Of a DNA stretch of 64,000 bases, positions 1-8,689 are shown piece after piece (within the stretch, counting starts at the first letter, position 1; each line of letters opens with the position of its first letter). The DNA is taken from positions 2,414,501 to 2,478,500 of the forward strand of contig NZ_AP024620.1 in the NCBI RefSeq assembly GCF_023734095.1. The letters are read 5' to 3'. Below the pieces are notes generated by a model, which was not told the origin of the DNA, made no database searches, and was given only the letters and a program-made list of their open reading frames with translations. This stretch comes from Moorella sp. Hama-1 (GTDB lineage: Bacteria; Bacillota; DSM-521; Neomoorellales; Neomoorellaceae). Both the position numbers and the translations under genes were made by a program.

Positions 1-376
1 GTCCGGGTATCTCCTCGACTGGCTCACCGGTTTCGGTAAGGACAAAAGCACAGTTTCCGTTTTCCAGTACAGCATGCTGCCACAAAAAATCAACAGTTTT
101 CTTTGCTTGCACGAGGTAGAATTCGGGTTCTTCCGATAAAAGTCCTGCTTGACTTATACGGGCGATTCTGGACCAGATCCAAATAAACCGCCCTTGTGAC
201 CACGTATATTTGTTTTTACTCATTAATTGAGTTCCGGTGTTATCAAAGCATGTGAAAATCCCGCCATGTTCGTTGTCGACCGCACGTTTCCAGAAGGGAA
301 GCAAAGTTTTGGTAGCATGTTCGCGATAAAAGTCAAGCAGGCCCGCGTTAAACACACTTTCTCCTTGGTTTAACAT
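1..376 (-). CDS. N-acylglucosamine 2-epimerase (AGE) family protein, C-terminally cut by window edge
   Basis: The reading frame opens at an ATG at 376, preceded by a strong GGGAGGA site, and runs off the left edge, so about 125 N-terminal residues are visible. The translation contains FYREHATKTLLPFWKRA, HGGIFTCFD and KYTWSQGRFIWIWSRIA, which are typical of the alpha/alpha-barrel N-acylglucosamine 2-epimerase / cellobiose 2-epimerase superfamily. Members interconvert C2 epimers of free or N-acetylated sugars in the cytosol. The gene lies just downstream of a sugar-acid-type symporter, in a hexuronate neighbourhood, so a sugar or uronate isomerase role is plausible; the substrate cannot be read from this fragment. 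Confidence 0.8.
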   Translation of the reverse strand, partial: MLNQGESVFNAGLLDFYREHATKTLLPFWKRAVDNEHGGIFTCFDNTGTQLMSKNKYTWSQGRFIWIWSRIARISQAGLLSEEPEFYLVQAKKTVDFLWQHAVLENGNCAFVLTETGEPVEEIPG

Positions 377-400
377 GTTTTCCTCCCTCATTTCATTTAA

Positions 401-449
401 ATTTAGTCATCGAACACCGAACGTTGGGTTTGGTGTTCGATGACTAAAT
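401..449. repeat. 18-bp perfect inverted repeat
   Basis: The arms at 401-418 and 432-449 are perfectly complementary (ATTTAGTCATCGAACACC and its reverse complement) around a 13-nt loop. It lies in the 150-bp gap between the symporter gene and the epimerase gene. There is no clear U-run in either direction, so it is not an obvious terminator. It may be an attenuator, an mRNA-stabilising hairpin or an element end. Confidence 0.8.
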
Positions 450-528
450 AAAAGGATCCTTCATTAAAAAATTTCTTGTTATTTAGAGGTAAATCCTTCC
501 TGATGAAATTTTACCTTACCAAGGATTA

Positions 529-2019
529 TTAAGCTGTCGGTTTAGATATGGAATCGTAGCTTAACGCCTCCATCATATGACTGACTTCTGCAGGCAATTC
601 CCGTCCGCGAGAAAGCAGTCCAAGAAGGACAAATAACACCATGGAAACAAGAACCGGCATCGCAACCGTTACGGCAAGACTGGATGCAAAGGCATATTTA
701 ACAACGGCAAATGCAATAATTCCCCCGACCCAGGATACAATAGCTGCAGTAACGCCACTATGTCTGAAAGCCGGTAACAGTCCGAAGAGCATTGGAATTG
801 AAATTGGGCCAACCAGGGCACCAAACCAGGTCAGAATAAGACCCAAAACCCCGCCGAATTTGTCCTGCTCGGCGGCTATAACCATTGTGAGCGCAATGAA
901 GATAAACGTGGTAACCCGGGCCGCTTTCAAAGAACTTTCACTGGAAAAATTACGGGCTTTTTCCCAAATGACTGGAAGGATGTCCCGTGTTATAACGGCT
1001 GAAATGGCATTGGCATCCGACGTAGTCATGGCCATCGTATGACTAAACATACCAGCTAATACCAGACCGACTAAGCCGGGCGGCAAAAGATTTTTGGCCA
1101 ACATTGCATAGGATTGGCTGGGGTCCTTTAATCCTGGTAAAAGAAGTGGCGCAGCCCACATCGGAAAGAAGAGGACGAGAGGCCAGAGCAAGTACAAGAA
1201 GCCGGAAAGAAGGGCCGCTTTACGGGCCTCTGCACCAGTAGGTGCAGCAATATAGCGTTGTGCCAGGTTCCAGGTTCCTCCGTTATAACTGAGGAAGTCA
1301 ATCAACAAGTACGCTAGGAAGAAACTCAACGTAAATGGGCCTGTCAAGGGGTAATGATGGCTCGGGGGCAACTGGTTCCAAATCCCGAAAATTGCACCCA
1401 AACCGCCAAACTTGGCTAAAACAATAAAGAACAGAACGAGTCCTGCCGCTAATTGAATAACAAACTGGGCAAAATCAGTTAAAGCATCTGCCCATAATCC
1501 GCCAATGGTACAATAGATCAAAGAAACCCCGCCCGTTAAAATAATCCCAACAATCAATGGAAGACCGGTAAATACTTGCAGGATGATAGCGACGGCAGCC
1601 CATTTGGCTCCGACGTCAAAAACCTTGAGCAAGGCACCGCTCCAAGCCATCAACTGTTGAGTCGGGACATTGTATCGGGTTGCTAAGTACTCCATCGGGG
1701 AACCGATATTATACCGTGCCCGTAATCGGGCCCATCTCGGTGCGATGGTAAATGCGCCGAAAAACACTGCAATAGACACTGGAATAGCCCACCAGACATA
1801 AAGGGTAAAACCGTACGTATAAGCGACTGCAGCATAACCGACAAATACAACTGCACTATAACCGGACATATGGTGCGAAACCCCAGAAAGCCACCACGGC
1901 ATTTTCCCTCCCGCAGTAAAGTAGTCATGGGAGTCACGGATTTGACGATGCGACCAAATCCCGATTCCAACCATAACTAGAAAAAAGAGTCCCAATACAA
2001 TCCAATCAGCCAACGGCAT
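529..2019 (-). CDS. Sodium:solute symporter (SSS) family transporter
   Basis: This is a 496-residue protein with about 13 hydrophobic segments and the usual SSS length. The N-terminus (WIVLGLFFLVMVGIGIW, then SHDYFTAGGKMPWW) is the standard SSS opening, in which the residues after TM1 lead into the re-entrant core. It should import an organic solute with Na+ across the cytoplasmic membrane. The ATG follows AGGAGGGGCATGGT. It is flanked by an AGE-family epimerase and by UxaE, so hexuronates or related sugar acids are likely substrates, but this is inferred from context only. It is not close in sequence to the second SSS protein at 23.4-24.9 kb. Confidence 0.9.
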   Translation of the reverse strand: MPLADWIVLGLFFLVMVGIGIWSHRQIRDSHDYFTAGGKMPWWLSGVSHHMSGYSAVVFVGYAAVAYTYGFTLYVWWAIPVSIAVFFGAFTIAPRWARLRARYNIGSPMEYLATRYNVPTQQLMAWSGALLKVFDVGAKWAAVAIILQVFTGLPLIVGIILTGGVSLIYCTIGGLWADALTDFAQFVIQLAAGLVLFFIVLAKFGGLGAIFGIWNQLPPSHHYPLTGPFTLSFFLAYLLIDFLSYNGGTWNLAQRYIAAPTGAEARKAALLSGFLYLLWPLVLFFPMWAAPLLLPGLKDPSQSYAMLAKNLLPPGLVGLVLAGMFSHTMAMTTSDANAISAVITRDILPVIWEKARNFSSESSLKAARVTTFIFIALTMVIAAEQDKFGGVLGLILTWFGALVGPISIPMLFGLLPAFRHSGVTAAIVSWVGGIIAFAVVKYAFASSLAVTVAMPVLVSMVLFVLLGLLSRGRELPAEVSHMMEALSYDSISKPTA

Positions 2020-2128
2020 ACCATGCCCCTCCTTGTCAAGAATATAGTTGCTTTATTAATACCGGTAGAAATAAAGTTATTTTTTATACTTAAATTTCCC
2101 ACCTCCAGAACTGCTTTTTTATTAATTA

Positions 2129-3670
2129 TCAACGCATCCCCCCCTTAGAGGATTGCCCCATATTGATTAACTCAATATGCTTACTGAAATGTTTTTTTAA
2201 TATATCTAAGTAAGCCTCTTCATTGTTTTTTAGCAATGAATATATTTTTTCTCTAAATACACCTGCTTCTGGATGGAGAAAAAATCCATAAGTTATATGC
2301 ATTAATTGCCTGGTATCGTCTTGTCTCAAAATGCTCTTAACATTATCTTCAGTTACTGTCTCTGGAGCAGGCATTTTCGTGATGTCCATGCCAACTTGAT
2401 AATAACTTCTTGCTTTATCTACATGCATAAGAGCATGCCTATACATAGCACATAAAAGTTGGGGTTGGTACCTAGCAACTACTTTCAATGCCTCAAGCCA
2501 GCTCGTACCTGCCGTCTTGAGATGCAACCTTTCTCTCGTATATTTTCCAATAATAGGAAAAACCTTAAATTTATCACTACCGGAATGAATGCTTAATTTA
2601 TATCCAAAAAAGGCAGCAATGGCGGCATGTATCATAAATTGTTTCTCAAATTTACTAATATCGCCAATATAATCAATTCCCTTTTGAAATTCCCCAATAA
2701 AGCGAGGAGCTATACTTGTTACTTTTATATCGCGTCGTTCAAGTTCCGCAGCTACAAAGAAATGAGCTTCCGGCGAAGTAGGAAAAGTAGTTTCATCAAT
2801 TGAAATTTCAAAATCGATTTCTTTGCAACGCGACATTATATTGTTTTTATAAATATTTTCTATATGATTAATAGCCGGCAGATAGGTAAGAACAATTTTT
2901 TTAAAATTCAATTCGTCCAAATATAATTTGTATCTACCAAATGTAAGGTTTTTTTCTAAGTAAATATCTTCTAGCTTATATGCTATATCAGTTTTTTGCT
3001 TATTATAGACCTCCGCTATTTCGCTTGACGCTTTAGTACCAATAGTGTTATCTAGTTTTTCGGAGCAATCCAAGGTAATCATAGTATAACCTGCGTCCAA
3101 AGCTTCTTTGACTTCATTTTCATGTTTAAGATGATCTCCATCCGCCCCAAAGCCACTTTGGTAACCTTCTTGAAACACTCCCCAAGTTACATCATCTAAG
3201 ACCTCAGTAAAACTCCTGCCGGTTAAAGTCAGCTCCCGTATCGATTGTTGAGCAAAAACAGGTTTAATCCCTGTACCGTCAATGGCTCTCACATGACCTG
3301 GTGTTGCTAAACCCAATCTGTCTCCCATTCCCATACTACAGCCGTTATTACCAAGGGGCATCGGTGCTGTAAAAGGAAAGTACCAGCGTAAGGCGCATGC
3401 GTTTTCATGGTTGGTAGGAGCTATTTTTACTTTACTCCCTCCAATTTTCATTTCATTGCCGGAAAAATCGTTGTAGCCGAGCCAGTTAGTGGCATTAATA
3501 AGCAATAAAACCTTTTCACCTCCTATTTTGGCCAAAGTTATATACCCTTTTTCAAGCCTTTGTAATGATTTAGGATAAATATATTTGTTCTGTCTAGTTT
3601 TTTCCCCCATCTCTTCTATTATTGAAGATAGCATCTTATTTGTTTCCTCAAACACTTTTTTCAACCCCAT
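2129..3670 (-). CDS. uxaE: Tagaturonate/fructuronate epimerase UxaE
   Basis: The 513-residue protein carries the conserved blocks of the UxaE family, first characterised in Thermotoga maritima: GDRLGLATPGHVRA near residue 118, FAQQSIREL, VLDDVTWGVFQEGYQSGFGA near 160, LSIHSGSDKFKVFP near 365 and HLKTAGTSWLEAL near 390. Clustered His/Glu/Asp residues are consistent with a metal-dependent C4 epimerase that converts D-tagaturonate to D-fructuronate. This links galacturonate breakdown to the mannonate/KDG branch, consistent with the KDG kinase and KDPG aldolase 2 kb away. The ATG at 3670 has no good ribosome site; an ATG at 3634 preceded by GAGGAAAC is an alternative. Base composition is lower in GC than most of the window, a possible sign of transfer. 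Confidence 0.88.
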   Translation of the reverse strand: MGLKKVFEETNKMLSSIIEEMGEKTRQNKYIYPKSLQRLEKGYITLAKIGGEKVLLLINATNWLGYNDFSGNEMKIGGSKVKIAPTNHENACALRWYFPFTAPMPLGNNGCSMGMGDRLGLATPGHVRAIDGTGIKPVFAQQSIRELTLTGRSFTEVLDDVTWGVFQEGYQSGFGADGDHLKHENEVKEALDAGYTMITLDCSEKLDNTIGTKASSEIAEVYNKQKTDIAYKLEDIYLEKNLTFGRYKLYLDELNFKKIVLTYLPAINHIENIYKNNIMSRCKEIDFEISIDETTFPTSPEAHFFVAAELERRDIKVTSIAPRFIGEFQKGIDYIGDISKFEKQFMIHAAIAAFFGYKLSIHSGSDKFKVFPIIGKYTRERLHLKTAGTSWLEALKVVARYQPQLLCAMYRHALMHVDKARSYYQVGMDITKMPAPETVTEDNVKSILRQDDTRQLMHITYGFFLHPEAGVFREKIYSLLKNNEEAYLDILKKHFSKHIELINMGQSSKGGMR

Positions 3671-3867
3671 TTCATGTTGCGGAGTAAAATATCTTAGCCT
3701 CGTTTGGTCAAAACCATAAGCTAATCTCTACTTTTAGCGTTCTTTTAAAAACATCTGAGTAGGAATTCCATGTTATAAGGTAGCTGTCCAGACGAAGAAG
3801 AACCTAATTTTTTGTTTACATGTTTAAATTATTGGGTTTTACCCTACCAGTGTTAGCCCACATACCA

Positions 3868-5100
3868 TTAAACATCCAACAGTGCATCGCCCCCTCCCTC
3901 AAAAAGAGCTTTGATTGCCACAGCACACGCACCATAAAAACCTGTATTCTTCCTCATGGATGAAAGTTCAATTTTCACCTCACGTATTAGCTCCGGTAAA
4001 GCATGTTTTTGTACACTTTCAGTCAACGGTTCCATCAAAGTATTGCCAGCTTCGGCTAAAATGCCACCAATAAAAATAGCTTCCGGATTAAACACATTAA
4101 TAATGGCCGCCACACCTTTGCCAATATACCAACCAGCCTGCCGTACTAGTTCCCAGGCATATGTATTAGCTTCATTAGCATTTGCAATAATATCTTCTAT
4201 CGTAACATTACCCTTTTCTAACCATATTGCTTTCAAAGTATCTTTTTGATTATATAAAGCAAGCTCATTATTAGCCTTGCGTACCAGTGCTGGTACCGCA
4301 TACAAACTTTCAAGGCAACCATTATTACCGCAGTTACAAAGAGGACCGTCTTCGTATATAACAAGATGGCCGATTTCGCCGGTATAGCCTTTAAACCCAT
4401 AAGCCAGCATACCATTAAGAATAATACCCGCACTGATACCTTCGCCCAAGTTAATATAGGCCATATTTTTAGTTTCTTTACCCCGGCCTAAAATATATTC
4501 AGCCAAAGCTGCCGCATTAGAATTATTTTCAACAAAGACCTTAATTCCAATTTTATCCTGCAGCCAGTTTTCTATTGAAATATCACGCCATTTGTTACCT
4601 AAATTGGATGAACGTTTTACTACCTTTGTAGTAATGTCAACCAATCCCGGGTAGGCCACTCCCATACCCAAGATTTTCTTTCTATCAATGCCGCTTTCAA
4701 TTATCATTTTTGCAACTTCGTCTGCAAGCAGGTCTAGTCCTTGCTGAGGCTCAGTCATGTCAATACTATATTGTTTTAGCATCACAGGTTTTGCGTCGAG
4801 GTTCACTACCCCCAAAGTAGCATTTTTTCTTGTTATTTCAGCCCCAAATACATAACCGGAATCCGGGTTAAATTGCAACTTAACAGGGCGCCTTCCACCG
4901 CTAGATTTTCCAAATCCTGTTTCAACAACGTAGCCTGTTGCAACCAGATCACGGATAATTCCCGTTATCGCCGCCGGCGTAAGACCGGTCAACTTAGCTA
5001 ATTGCTGTCGAGAGATGGTATTATGCTCCCTGATAATATTAAGGATGCCAATCCGGTTTAGCTTCTTTACTAGTTGCAGATTTCCTACTTCATTGCCCAT
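3868..5100 (-). CDS. ROK family transcriptional regulator (NagC/XylR type)
   Basis: The 410-residue protein has an N-terminal winged helix-turn-helix (ISRQQLAKLTGLTPAAITG, about residues 28-47) and a ROK sugar-kinase-like fold. The ROK signature GEIGHLVI near residue 240 and the zinc-binding motif CNCGNNGCLES near 255 are intact. Such proteins bind operators and release them on binding a sugar or sugar derivative. A clean AGAGGAAGAG site precedes the ATG. The gene is divergent from the KDPG aldolase/KDG kinase genes and follows uxaE, so it probably controls hexuronate genes. The ligand is unknown. Confidence 0.9.
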   Translation of the reverse strand: MGNEVGNLQLVKKLNRIGILNIIREHNTISRQQLAKLTGLTPAAITGIIRDLVATGYVVETGFGKSSGGRRPVKLQFNPDSGYVFGAEITRKNATLGVVNLDAKPVMLKQYSIDMTEPQQGLDLLADEVAKMIIESGIDRKKILGMGVAYPGLVDITTKVVKRSSNLGNKWRDISIENWLQDKIGIKVFVENNSNAAALAEYILGRGKETKNMAYINLGEGISAGIILNGMLAYGFKGYTGEIGHLVIYEDGPLCNCGNNGCLESLYAVPALVRKANNELALYNQKDTLKAIWLEKGNVTIEDIIANANEANTYAWELVRQAGWYIGKGVAAIINVFNPEAIFIGGILAEAGNTLMEPLTESVQKHALPELIREVKIELSSMRKNTGFYGACAVAIKALFEGGGDALLDV

Positions 5101-5531
5101 ATATTGCTCTTCCTCTCAGCAAAAATAGCTTCATCATCAATCAAGTTTCTTGTTTAACTTAATTAATTTTATGTTGTTGAAGGGTTTATCTTATTAGAAG
5201 AAGCTATTAGGGTTTTTTAAACAATTTGTACTCCAACTTTTTAACACTTTTTTAACAGCGTTTATTATATTCGACGTCCGTCATCATATTCCTGCTGGTT
5301 TTTATGACCTTTAAAAATTTTTTTGGTTCGTTTTTTGTGCCTAATTGTATAAGAAAGGCTTGGTTCAATGGAATAAAGTTCAAATTTGCTCGAGTTTAAT
5401 TTATATAACGAAGTAACAAAAATTGGACATACGAAAACTTTAGTAAAACAGCAGGAGTTTTTTGCCGGGCAGCGAATATATTTAATATAGCAAACCGATG
5501 TTTCACAATATAAACCGAGGAGGGTATGGCA
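5101..5531. other. AT-rich divergent intergenic region between ROK regulator and KDPG aldolase
   Basis: This stretch of about 430 bp is far more AT-rich than the flanking genes. It holds a SigH-like promoter for the aldolase at 5451-5479 and probably the promoter and operators for the ROK gene. I see no convincing gene. Tracts such as TTAACACTTTTTTAACAG near 5240 may be regulator sites, but I cannot define an operator by eye. Confidence 0.5.
5451..5479 (+). promoter_or_regulatory. SigH-like promoter for eda
   Basis: GCAGGAGTT (5451-5459) and AGCGAATAT (5471-5479) are separated by 11 nt and fit the Bacillus SigH pattern RnAGGAwWW-N11/12-RnnGAATww with one mismatch. The position is about 50 nt upstream of the aldolase start. 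Confidence 0.55.
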
Positions 5532-6176
5532 ATGCAAAAACTAAAGGTAATGCAGAGGATTATTGACTGCGGTATTGTAGCGGTAGTAAGGGCCGAGAAT
5601 CCCGAGCAGGCGCTAAAGATTGCCGGGGCGGTAAAAGCAGGAGGGGTGGAGGCTATTGAAATCACCTTAACTGTACCGGGGGCCCTGGACGTTATCCGGG
5701 AACTGGCCACCACCTACCGGGAAGGTGAAATCTTAATTGGTGCCGGTACAGTCCTGGATGCTACTACTGCCAGGATGGCCATCCTGGCCGGGGCCGAATT
5801 CCTCGTCAGCCCCTGCCTGGACGTGGAGATGGTAAAGACCTGCAACCGCTACCAGAAGGTCTGCATGGCCGGGGCCATGTCCATAAGAGAAATAGTTGAA
5901 GTTATGGAAGCGGGCAGCGATTTCGTTAAGTTTTTCCCAGGCAGCGCTTTTGGCCCGGAAATGGTTAAAGCAATCAAAGGGCCATTGCCCCAGGCGCCAA
6001 TTATACCCACCGGTGGTGTCAGCCTGGAAAACGTCGCCCAGTGGATTAAAGCCGGATGCGAAGCTGTAGGAGTCGGCGGCGAGTTGATCAAAGGAGCCAA
6101 AACCGGCGATTACGAGCTGGTAGAAGAAACAGCCCGGAAGTTTGTATCCGCCATCCGGGCCGCCAGGGGATTATAG
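5532..6176 (+). CDS. eda: 2-dehydro-3-deoxy-phosphogluconate (KDPG/KHG) aldolase
   Basis: The product is a class I aldolase that cleaves 2-keto-3-deoxy-6-phosphogluconate into pyruvate and glyceraldehyde-3-phosphate. The family motifs are present: GIVAVVRAENPEQAL at the N-terminus, the catalytic Glu in VEAIEITLT, GAGTVLD, SPCLD, the Schiff-base Lys in DFVKFFPGS, and the phosphate-binding PTGGVSLEN. The length of 214 residues is normal. Two ATGs occur, at 5526 and 5532; the GAGGAGGG site ends at 5524, so the second gives correct spacing and is chosen here. It is followed 100 nt later by KDG kinase, the preceding step of the pathway. Confidence 0.93.
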   Translation: MQKLKVMQRIIDCGIVAVVRAENPEQALKIAGAVKAGGVEAIEITLTVPGALDVIRELATTYREGEILIGAGTVLDATTARMAILAGAEFLVSPCLDVEMVKTCNRYQKVCMAGAMSIREIVEVMEAGSDFVKFFPGSAFGPEMVKAIKGPLPQAPIIPTGGVSLENVAQWIKAGCEAVGVGGELIKGAKTGDYELVEETARKFVSAIRAARGL

Positions 6177-6278
6177 TTTTAAAGCAGATCCAACCCAGAC
6201 AGGATGAATGCCAGGAGCCCCGCTGCACGGGCACGTGACTTTTAACTTTATTAATTAAAAACAAGAGAGGGTGTTTTT

Positions 6279-7301
6279 ATGGCCAAGGTTATTACCTTTG
6301 GAGAAATCATGTTGCGTTTATCGACGCCGGAGTACCAGCGTTTTGTTCAAGCAGAATCCTTTAACGTTACTTACGGGGGCGGTGAGGCCAACGTCGCCTG
6401 TTCCCTGGCCAATTATGGTGCCGGGGCCGCTTTCGTCACCAAAGTCCCGGCCAACCCTTTGGGCCAGGCAGCTATCAACCACCTGCGCCGTTATGGCGTG
6501 GATACCAGCCATATCCTCCAGGGGGGCGAACGCCTGGGGATCTATTTCCTGGAAACCGGGGCCTCCCAGCGACCTTCAAAAGTTGTTTATGACCGTAAGT
6601 ACACCAGTATCGCCGGGGTACAGCCGGGTGAATTTGACTGGGCCAGGATTTTTTCCGGAGGCTCCTGGTTTCACTTTACCGGCATTACCCCCGCCCTGGG
6701 AGAAAATGTAGCCACCGTCACCCTGGAAGCTGCCCGGAAGGCGAAAGAAATGGGCCTCACAGTCAGCTGTGACCTTAACTACCGCAAGAACCTCTGGACT
6801 CCCGAGCAGGCTAGGGCGACCATGACGAAATTAATGACTTATGTAGACGTAGCCATCGGCAACGAAGAAGACGCGGAGAAGGTTTTCGGCATTAGAGCGG
6901 CTGCTTCCGATGTTACCAAAGGGGAGATCAACGAAGAAGGTTACCGCCAGGTGGCCCGGGAGTTATTAAACCGCTTTAACCTGCAAAAAGTAGCCATCAC
7001 CCTGCGGGAGAGTTTTTCAGCCTTTGATAACGGCTGGTCGGCCCTCCTCTATGACGGCCAGGAGTTTTACCGCTCGCGCCGTTACCAGATCCACATTGTG
7101 GACCGGGTCGGCGGCGGTGACGCCTTCGCCGGCGGCTTAATCTACGCCCTCACCGAAGGGTTTACCCCGGCTGAGGCCCTGGAATTTGCCGTGGCCGCTT
7201 CCTGCCTGAAGCATACCATTCCCGGCGATTTTAACCATGTCACCCGCGAAGAAGTTTTAAACCTCATGCGCGGCGACGCCTCCGGCAGGGTACAGCGGTA
7301 A
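6279..7301 (+). CDS. kdgK: 2-keto-3-deoxygluconate kinase (PfkB family)
   Basis: The 340-residue ribokinase/PfkB-family protein starts with VITFGEIMLRLSTPEYQRF and contains YGGGEANVACSLANYG, the substrate-binding first PfkB signature. The C-terminal DRVGGGDAFAGGLIYAL motif contains the catalytic Asp and anion hole. KDG kinases have this arrangement and a large region that interacts with the sugar acid. It phosphorylates KDG to KDPG, the substrate of the upstream aldolase. A GAGAGGG site lies about 8 nt before the ATG. An intrinsic terminator follows directly after the stop codon. Confidence 0.92.
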   Translation: MAKVITFGEIMLRLSTPEYQRFVQAESFNVTYGGGEANVACSLANYGAGAAFVTKVPANPLGQAAINHLRRYGVDTSHILQGGERLGIYFLETGASQRPSKVVYDRKYTSIAGVQPGEFDWARIFSGGSWFHFTGITPALGENVATVTLEAARKAKEMGLTVSCDLNYRKNLWTPEQARATMTKLMTYVDVAIGNEEDAEKVFGIRAAASDVTKGEINEEGYRQVARELLNRFNLQKVAITLRESFSAFDNGWSALLYDGQEFYRSRRYQIHIVDRVGGGDAFAGGLIYALTEGFTPAEALEFAVAASCLKHTIPGDFNHVTREEVLNLMRGDASGRVQR

Positions 7302-7310
7302 ACAAAAAAC

Positions 7311-7333
7311 CCCTGGAGTTTAAAGCTCCAGGG
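7311..7333 (+). terminator. Intrinsic terminator after kdgK
   Basis: CCCTGGAG and CTCCAGGG form an 8-bp stem with a 7-nt loop ten bases after the kdgK stop codon, followed by a T-rich stretch. Confidence 0.75.
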
Positions 7334-7506
7334 TATGCTTTAAATTTATTTAGCTTATTTTCGGAAAGCCAATCACGGTGACCCATGCTCCTCAGCGAAC
7401 CATTAAATCACCAGCGGCAAACAGCATAAATAACAAGGAAGCGAAATTTAGCCTAATAAATTATATGGGCAGGGTAAAAATCTATTTGTAGAGGTGAAAG
7501 CGAAAA

Positions 7507-7722
7507 TGGAGCTGTTTCCCCTTTTTCCCCGTGGACATCGGTAAACCCGAGGTATTTGTGGGCGCCTTTATCGCCGCCATGATGGTCCTGCTCTTCAGCT
7601 CAACCGCCATTCGTGCCGTAGGCAACGCCGCCCAGTACGTCATCCTGGAAGTCCGGCGCCAGTTTAAAGAGATTCCGGGTATTATGGAAGGCACGGCCAA
7701 GCCGGAGTATGGTGCGGTTTAG
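7507..7722 (+). pseudogene. Fragment of membrane-bound proton/sodium-translocating pyrophosphatase (hppA remnant)
   Basis: The 63-residue stretch from 7531 contains GKPEVFVGAFIAAMM, FSSTAIRAVGNAAQYV, EVRRQFKEIPGIMEGTAKPEY, a block highly conserved in H+-PPase (HppA) proteins of about 650-700 residues. Nothing of the remaining enzyme is found nearby on either side. An ATG at 7506 after GAGGTGAAAG reads out of frame and stops within 13 codons. I read this as a relic of a deleted or rearranged hppA gene between the kdgK terminator and the IclR gene, although a short expressed peptide cannot be ruled out. Confidence 0.75.
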
Positions 7723-7756
7723 GCCGGGAATTTATAATAGCATATGCGGCGCTGTA

Positions 7757-7786
7757 TTGACCCCGGGGCCGTTATCTCATTAAAAT
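7757..7786 (+). promoter_or_regulatory. Possible SigA-type promoter for the IclR gene
   Basis: TTGACC (7757-7762) and TAAAAT (7781-7786) are 18 nt apart, about 100 nt upstream of the IclR-family start. This is a weak call based on hexamers only. Confidence 0.35.
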
Positions 7787-7883
7787 GATAACCTTCTACT
7801 ACGCAACCTTTACTATAGGCAAAAATCGATTAACAAAGGTCTTACCGTAATCCCGTACGATTTTACTTATGGAGTGAATAGCG

Positions 7884-8669
7884 TTGTCCCAAATTGAAGG
7901 TCATGTCCAGTCGCTGGAGAAGGCCCTCAAAATATTAGAAGCTCTGGCGGCGGCCGGAGAGGGAATCGGTTTAAGCGAGCTCAGCCGCCGGCTGAACCTG
8001 AATAAAAGCACCGTTTACCGCATGCTTTCCACTTTAAAGGCGTACGGTTACGTTGACCAGGAGGAGGCCACGGAAAAATATGTCCTCGGCTTGAAAATCC
8101 TGGATCTAAGTGGCAGCCTGTTAGGAAGGCTTGATGTCCGGGCCATTGCTCACCCCTACCTCAAGGAACTGGCTGACGCAACTCAGGAAGTAGCCCATAT
8201 GGTTATCAGGGATGGTGCTGAAGCTGTTTATATTGACAAGGTTGAGGGTAATCGCACCATTCGCATGCACTCCCAGATTGGGCGCCGGGTGGCTCTGCAT
8301 TCTACTGCTGTGGGTAAGGCCATCCTTGCCTTCCTGCCGGAGCAAGAGGTAGTAAAGATTGCCATTGACAGGGGTTTGCCCCGCTTTACACCGCGAACCA
8401 TTACTACTATAGTAGATTTACAGGCCGAACTGGCCCGTGTAAGGGAACAGGGATATGCAGTGGACGATGGCGAAAATGAAGAAGGGATTCGTTGTGTCGG
8501 GGCACCAATCTTTGATCATAGCGGCCAGGTAGTGGCTGCTTTAAGCGTTTCCGGCCTAACTATAAGCGTTACACCGGAAAGGGTACCAGAGTTGGGAAAA
8601 ATGGTCGGCCACGCTGGGCAGGAGATATCCCGGCAACTGGGTTATAAACCGGCGACCGCGAAGCGCTAG
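7884..8669 (+). CDS. IclR family transcriptional regulator (KdgR-like)
   Basis: The 261-residue protein has an N-terminal winged helix-turn-helix (GLSELSRRLNLNKSTVYRML, about residues 32-51) followed by an IclR effector-binding domain (VDDGENEEGIRCVGAPIFD, ALSVSGLTISVTPERV). The start is a TTG at 7884 with GGAGTG seven bases upstream. Close relatives include the KDG-responsive KdgR repressors. The location immediately after eda-kdgK supports control of hexuronate/KDG genes, but the effector is not determinable from sequence alone. Confidence 0.9.
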   Translation: MSQIEGHVQSLEKALKILEALAAAGEGIGLSELSRRLNLNKSTVYRMLSTLKAYGYVDQEEATEKYVLGLKILDLSGSLLGRLDVRAIAHPYLKELADATQEVAHMVIRDGAEAVYIDKVEGNRTIRMHSQIGRRVALHSTAVGKAILAFLPEQEVVKIAIDRGLPRFTPRTITTIVDLQAELARVREQGYAVDDGENEEGIRCVGAPIFDHSGQVVAALSVSGLTISVTPERVPELGKMVGHAGQEISRQLGYKPATAKR

Positions 8670-8689
8670 AAGGAAGAAATAGTTATTGC

